64,000 nucleotides of DNA from Calothrix parasitica NIES-267 (GTDB lineage Bacteria; Cyanobacteriota; Cyanobacteriia; Cyanobacteriales; Nostocaceae): NCBI RefSeq assembly GCF_002368095.1, contig NZ_AP018227.1, forward strand, positions 4,675,782 through 4,739,781, written 5' to 3'. How positions within the stretch are numbered: the first letter of the stretch is position 1; the number at the start of each line of letters is the position of its first letter. The notes under the pieces were generated by a model. That model saw only the letters and a list, made by a program, of their open reading frames with translations. It searched no databases and was not told where the DNA came from. The position numbers and the translations under genes were made by a program. Below, in pieces: positions 62,584 to 64,000 of the stretch.

Positions 62584-63663
62584 ATGAAACCAGACTCACA
62601 GCAAAAACTAGAAACACCACCCCAAGCTTTACTCGAACCATTGTTGGGCTTGAGAGAATATTATTCTCGGCTAGTACAAGAGTACGAGTTGAAAGTTACC
62701 ACTGCCAGAATTCAGCTTGCTCACGTTGAAGCGTTGCTGTCGAATTCTTCTGCTTTGATTAACAACAAAAGCTTCCCCGGACTTGAGATACTTGATGTCA
62801 CTGCGATTACGCAAACATCCCCACATTTATCTAAAGAAGCATTTGAATCCCGTCTTAAAGGTATAACTACCCAAGAGACAGAACTCTCTCGTGAAGATAG
62901 ACAAGACACCGAGTCTGAAGTAGAAGATAACGACGAGACGACTTCAAGAGTTTTAGCTCAAGAGGAGAGCGACTCACAAAATGCAGTCGATGAAGATAAC
63001 CAGTCTTCTAAGCTGGAAAAAGCAGCATCATCTAAGAGTAAATACAATTCAAAAAGTGGCTCCGAAATTCAGATGCTGCCTCAATTTCGGCATATTTCAC
63101 GAATAGAAGCCATAAAACAGCTTTTAGAAGATAACAAGGCTAAAGTGTGCCATATCGACTTCGTTGTCCAGTCGCTTTATGGAGACTTAGAGTCAACTGC
63201 ATTTAAAGTTGTCAAAGGTCGAGTCCACTCTTCTCTTACTCACGGTAAAGAACAGATGTACTGGGAATCTGTTCCTGATGAACCTGGTTGTTACACTTTG
63301 GATTTAAGTTTAGTATTACCACCCGGTAGCAAAGCGAAATCTAAAAAAGGTAAACCTAAAGCCAAAAAGCAACTGGTTCCCCAAAGGACAAAAAAGATAC
63401 CAATGCTGCCTCAGTATGAAGGTCAGTTTCTAATTGATGCCATTTCTTCATTTTTAGAAGATAATTCAGGAAAAATCTATTCTGTTAGTGAAATAATCGA
63501 ACAGATTTATGGAGCGCTTGACGAGGAAGAAATTAGAGACATGAAGATTCGGAGCATGGTATTAGGGGAGCTTTCCCGAGGCTATCGTATCGGCAGATTT
63601 GCCCGAGTTCCTAACAAATTGGGTTATTACACCTGGGACTTAGATACCATGGATGCTGCTTGA
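62584..63663 (+). CDS. Protein with duplicated winged-helix-like domain
   Basis: About 359 residues from the ATG at 62584; a TTG at 62569 would overlap the upstream stop and add five. An N-terminal coiled-coil segment (LREYYSRLVQEYELKVTTAR) is followed by an acidic linker (110-165). Then come two related domains: EIQMLPQFRHISRIEAIKQL to DEPGCYTLDLSL, and PMLPQYEGQFLIDAISSFLE to VPNKLGYYTWDLD. Both have a helix pattern with xxLLEDNxxK, a QxxYG turn and a GYYT strand, like HARE-HTH or other winged helices. They are joined by a Lys-rich stretch. A DNA-linked role is likely but not shown. Confidence 0.7.
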   Translation: MKPDSQQKLETPPQALLEPLLGLREYYSRLVQEYELKVTTARIQLAHVEALLSNSSALINNKSFPGLEILDVTAITQTSPHLSKEAFESRLKGITTQETELSREDRQDTESEVEDNDETTSRVLAQEESDSQNAVDEDNQSSKLEKAASSKSKYNSKSGSEIQMLPQFRHISRIEAIKQLLEDNKAKVCHIDFVVQSLYGDLESTAFKVVKGRVHSSLTHGKEQMYWESVPDEPGCYTLDLSLVLPPGSKAKSKKGKPKAKKQLVPQRTKKIPMLPQYEGQFLIDAISSFLEDNSGKIYSVSEIIEQIYGALDEEEIRDMKIRSMVLGELSRGYRIGRFARVPNKLGYYTWDLDTMDAA

Positions 63664-64000
63664 GCATCTTAGTTGATAGATAGTGCCTGTAATACGTTTT
63701 ACTCAGCAATGCTCGTCAAGCTCAAGGTGTGACGGGCATTTGTTGATTAAGTTGGGAAGTAGGGATTGGGGATTGGGCATTGGAAAAATATAAGATGTAT
63801 GGTAAATATCGGTATGCAGACATACAATTATAGATATTTCCGTCTATCCTATTTATAATTTGTGACTTTGAAGAAATACAGGGATTAATAAACTGTAGGT
63901 CAAATATAGGTCAAAGGTCAAAGGTCAAAGGTTAAAGGTTGTGAGACAAGGTGACATGGATAAACTATTCCTAATATCATGTCCGGTTAAACAGTTATCA
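63664..64000. other. End of window: terminator-like hairpin and repeats
   Basis: 337 bp without a gene. An inverted repeat (ATGCTCGTCA at 63709-63718, TGACGGGCAT at 63730-63739, 9 of 10 pairs), followed by TTTGTTGATT, is a probable terminator for the preceding operon. Beyond it are GGGGATTGGGG and GGTCAAAGGTCAAAGG heptamer-like repeats. Confidence 0.5.
63709..63745 (+). terminator. Probable terminator of the zinc-ribbon/winged-helix operon
   Basis: Stem arms ATGCTCGTCA and TGACGGGCAT with an 11-base loop, 46 bp after the stop codon, followed by a weak T-rich tail. Confidence 0.55.

Overview
The window is chromosomal DNA of a filamentous, probably heterocyst-forming cyanobacterium (Nostocales, Calothrix/Rivularia-like). 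The evidence is a beta-carboxysome operon, cyanobacterial NDH-1 CO2-uptake genes, a plant-type ferredoxin, a PAP/fibrillin protein and a phytol-kinase-like protein. It is AT-rich, carries seven HIP1 octamers (GCGATCGC, for example at 2349, 16461 and 50782), and its gaps are full of heptamer-type short tandem repeats, which are typical of heterocystous genomes. The species assignment is inference.

Layout. 1-10.0 kb: edge of a membrane-protein gene divergent from a response regulator, an exported protein, a DUF429 protein, ferredoxin, thioredoxin, a DUF5996-like protein, a HigB/HigA toxin-antitoxin pair, a DUF2262-like gene with a DUF1778 antitoxin remnant, proline iminopeptidase, trpS and a metF-like gene. 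10.1-14.2 kb: an accessory pocket with a DUF262 protein, a decayed partner ATPase, an unrecognised 356-aa protein and an Rpn-type nuclease.

14.4-26.6 kb is the main functional unit, a CO2-concentrating island. The minus strand carries ndhF4-ndhD4-chpX (CO2-hydrating NDH-1 complex). The plus strand carries ccmK2-ccmK1-ccmL-ccmM-ccmN-ccmO (carboxysome shell and scaffold), followed by a LysR regulator of the CcmR/RbcR/CmpR type. NDH-1 converts CO2 to bicarbonate in the cytosol. CcmM and CcmN nucleate Rubisco and attach the shell made of CcmK, CcmO and CcmL. ccmM has a well-placed internal start expected to give the short, Rubisco-linking isoform.

27.7-47.2 kb: a MuiA-family protein, a large LRV-repeat protein, a two-gene Septu-type defence locus (ptuA-ptuB), an HDAC-like deacetylase, an MscS channel, a Calx-beta/SBBP/DUF4114 protein, an alpha/beta hydrolase, a YpfJ-type metallopeptidase, a fibrillin and uvrA. 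47.2-49.5 kb is a graveyard: a NERD/helicase pseudogene, an apparently intact VapC-type pair and a relic of a restriction-modification locus. 49.9-64 kb: a TVP38-family protein, phytol-kinase-like protein, DUF2358, GHL10-type glycosidase, DUF1206, epoxide-hydrolase-like protein, metallophosphoesterase, sbcC, a TPR-like protein, and an overlapping pair made of a zinc-ribbon protein and a protein with a duplicated winged-helix-like domain.

Non-coding highlights: several dispersed palindromic repeat families; a MITE-like insertion inside another palindrome with a 12-bp target duplication; two unexplained structured intergenic regions (about 60.34-60.70 kb and 62.02-62.13 kb) that are candidate RNAs. 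I saw no tRNA, rRNA or CRISPR array. Family calls come from recognition by eye; no database search was run.
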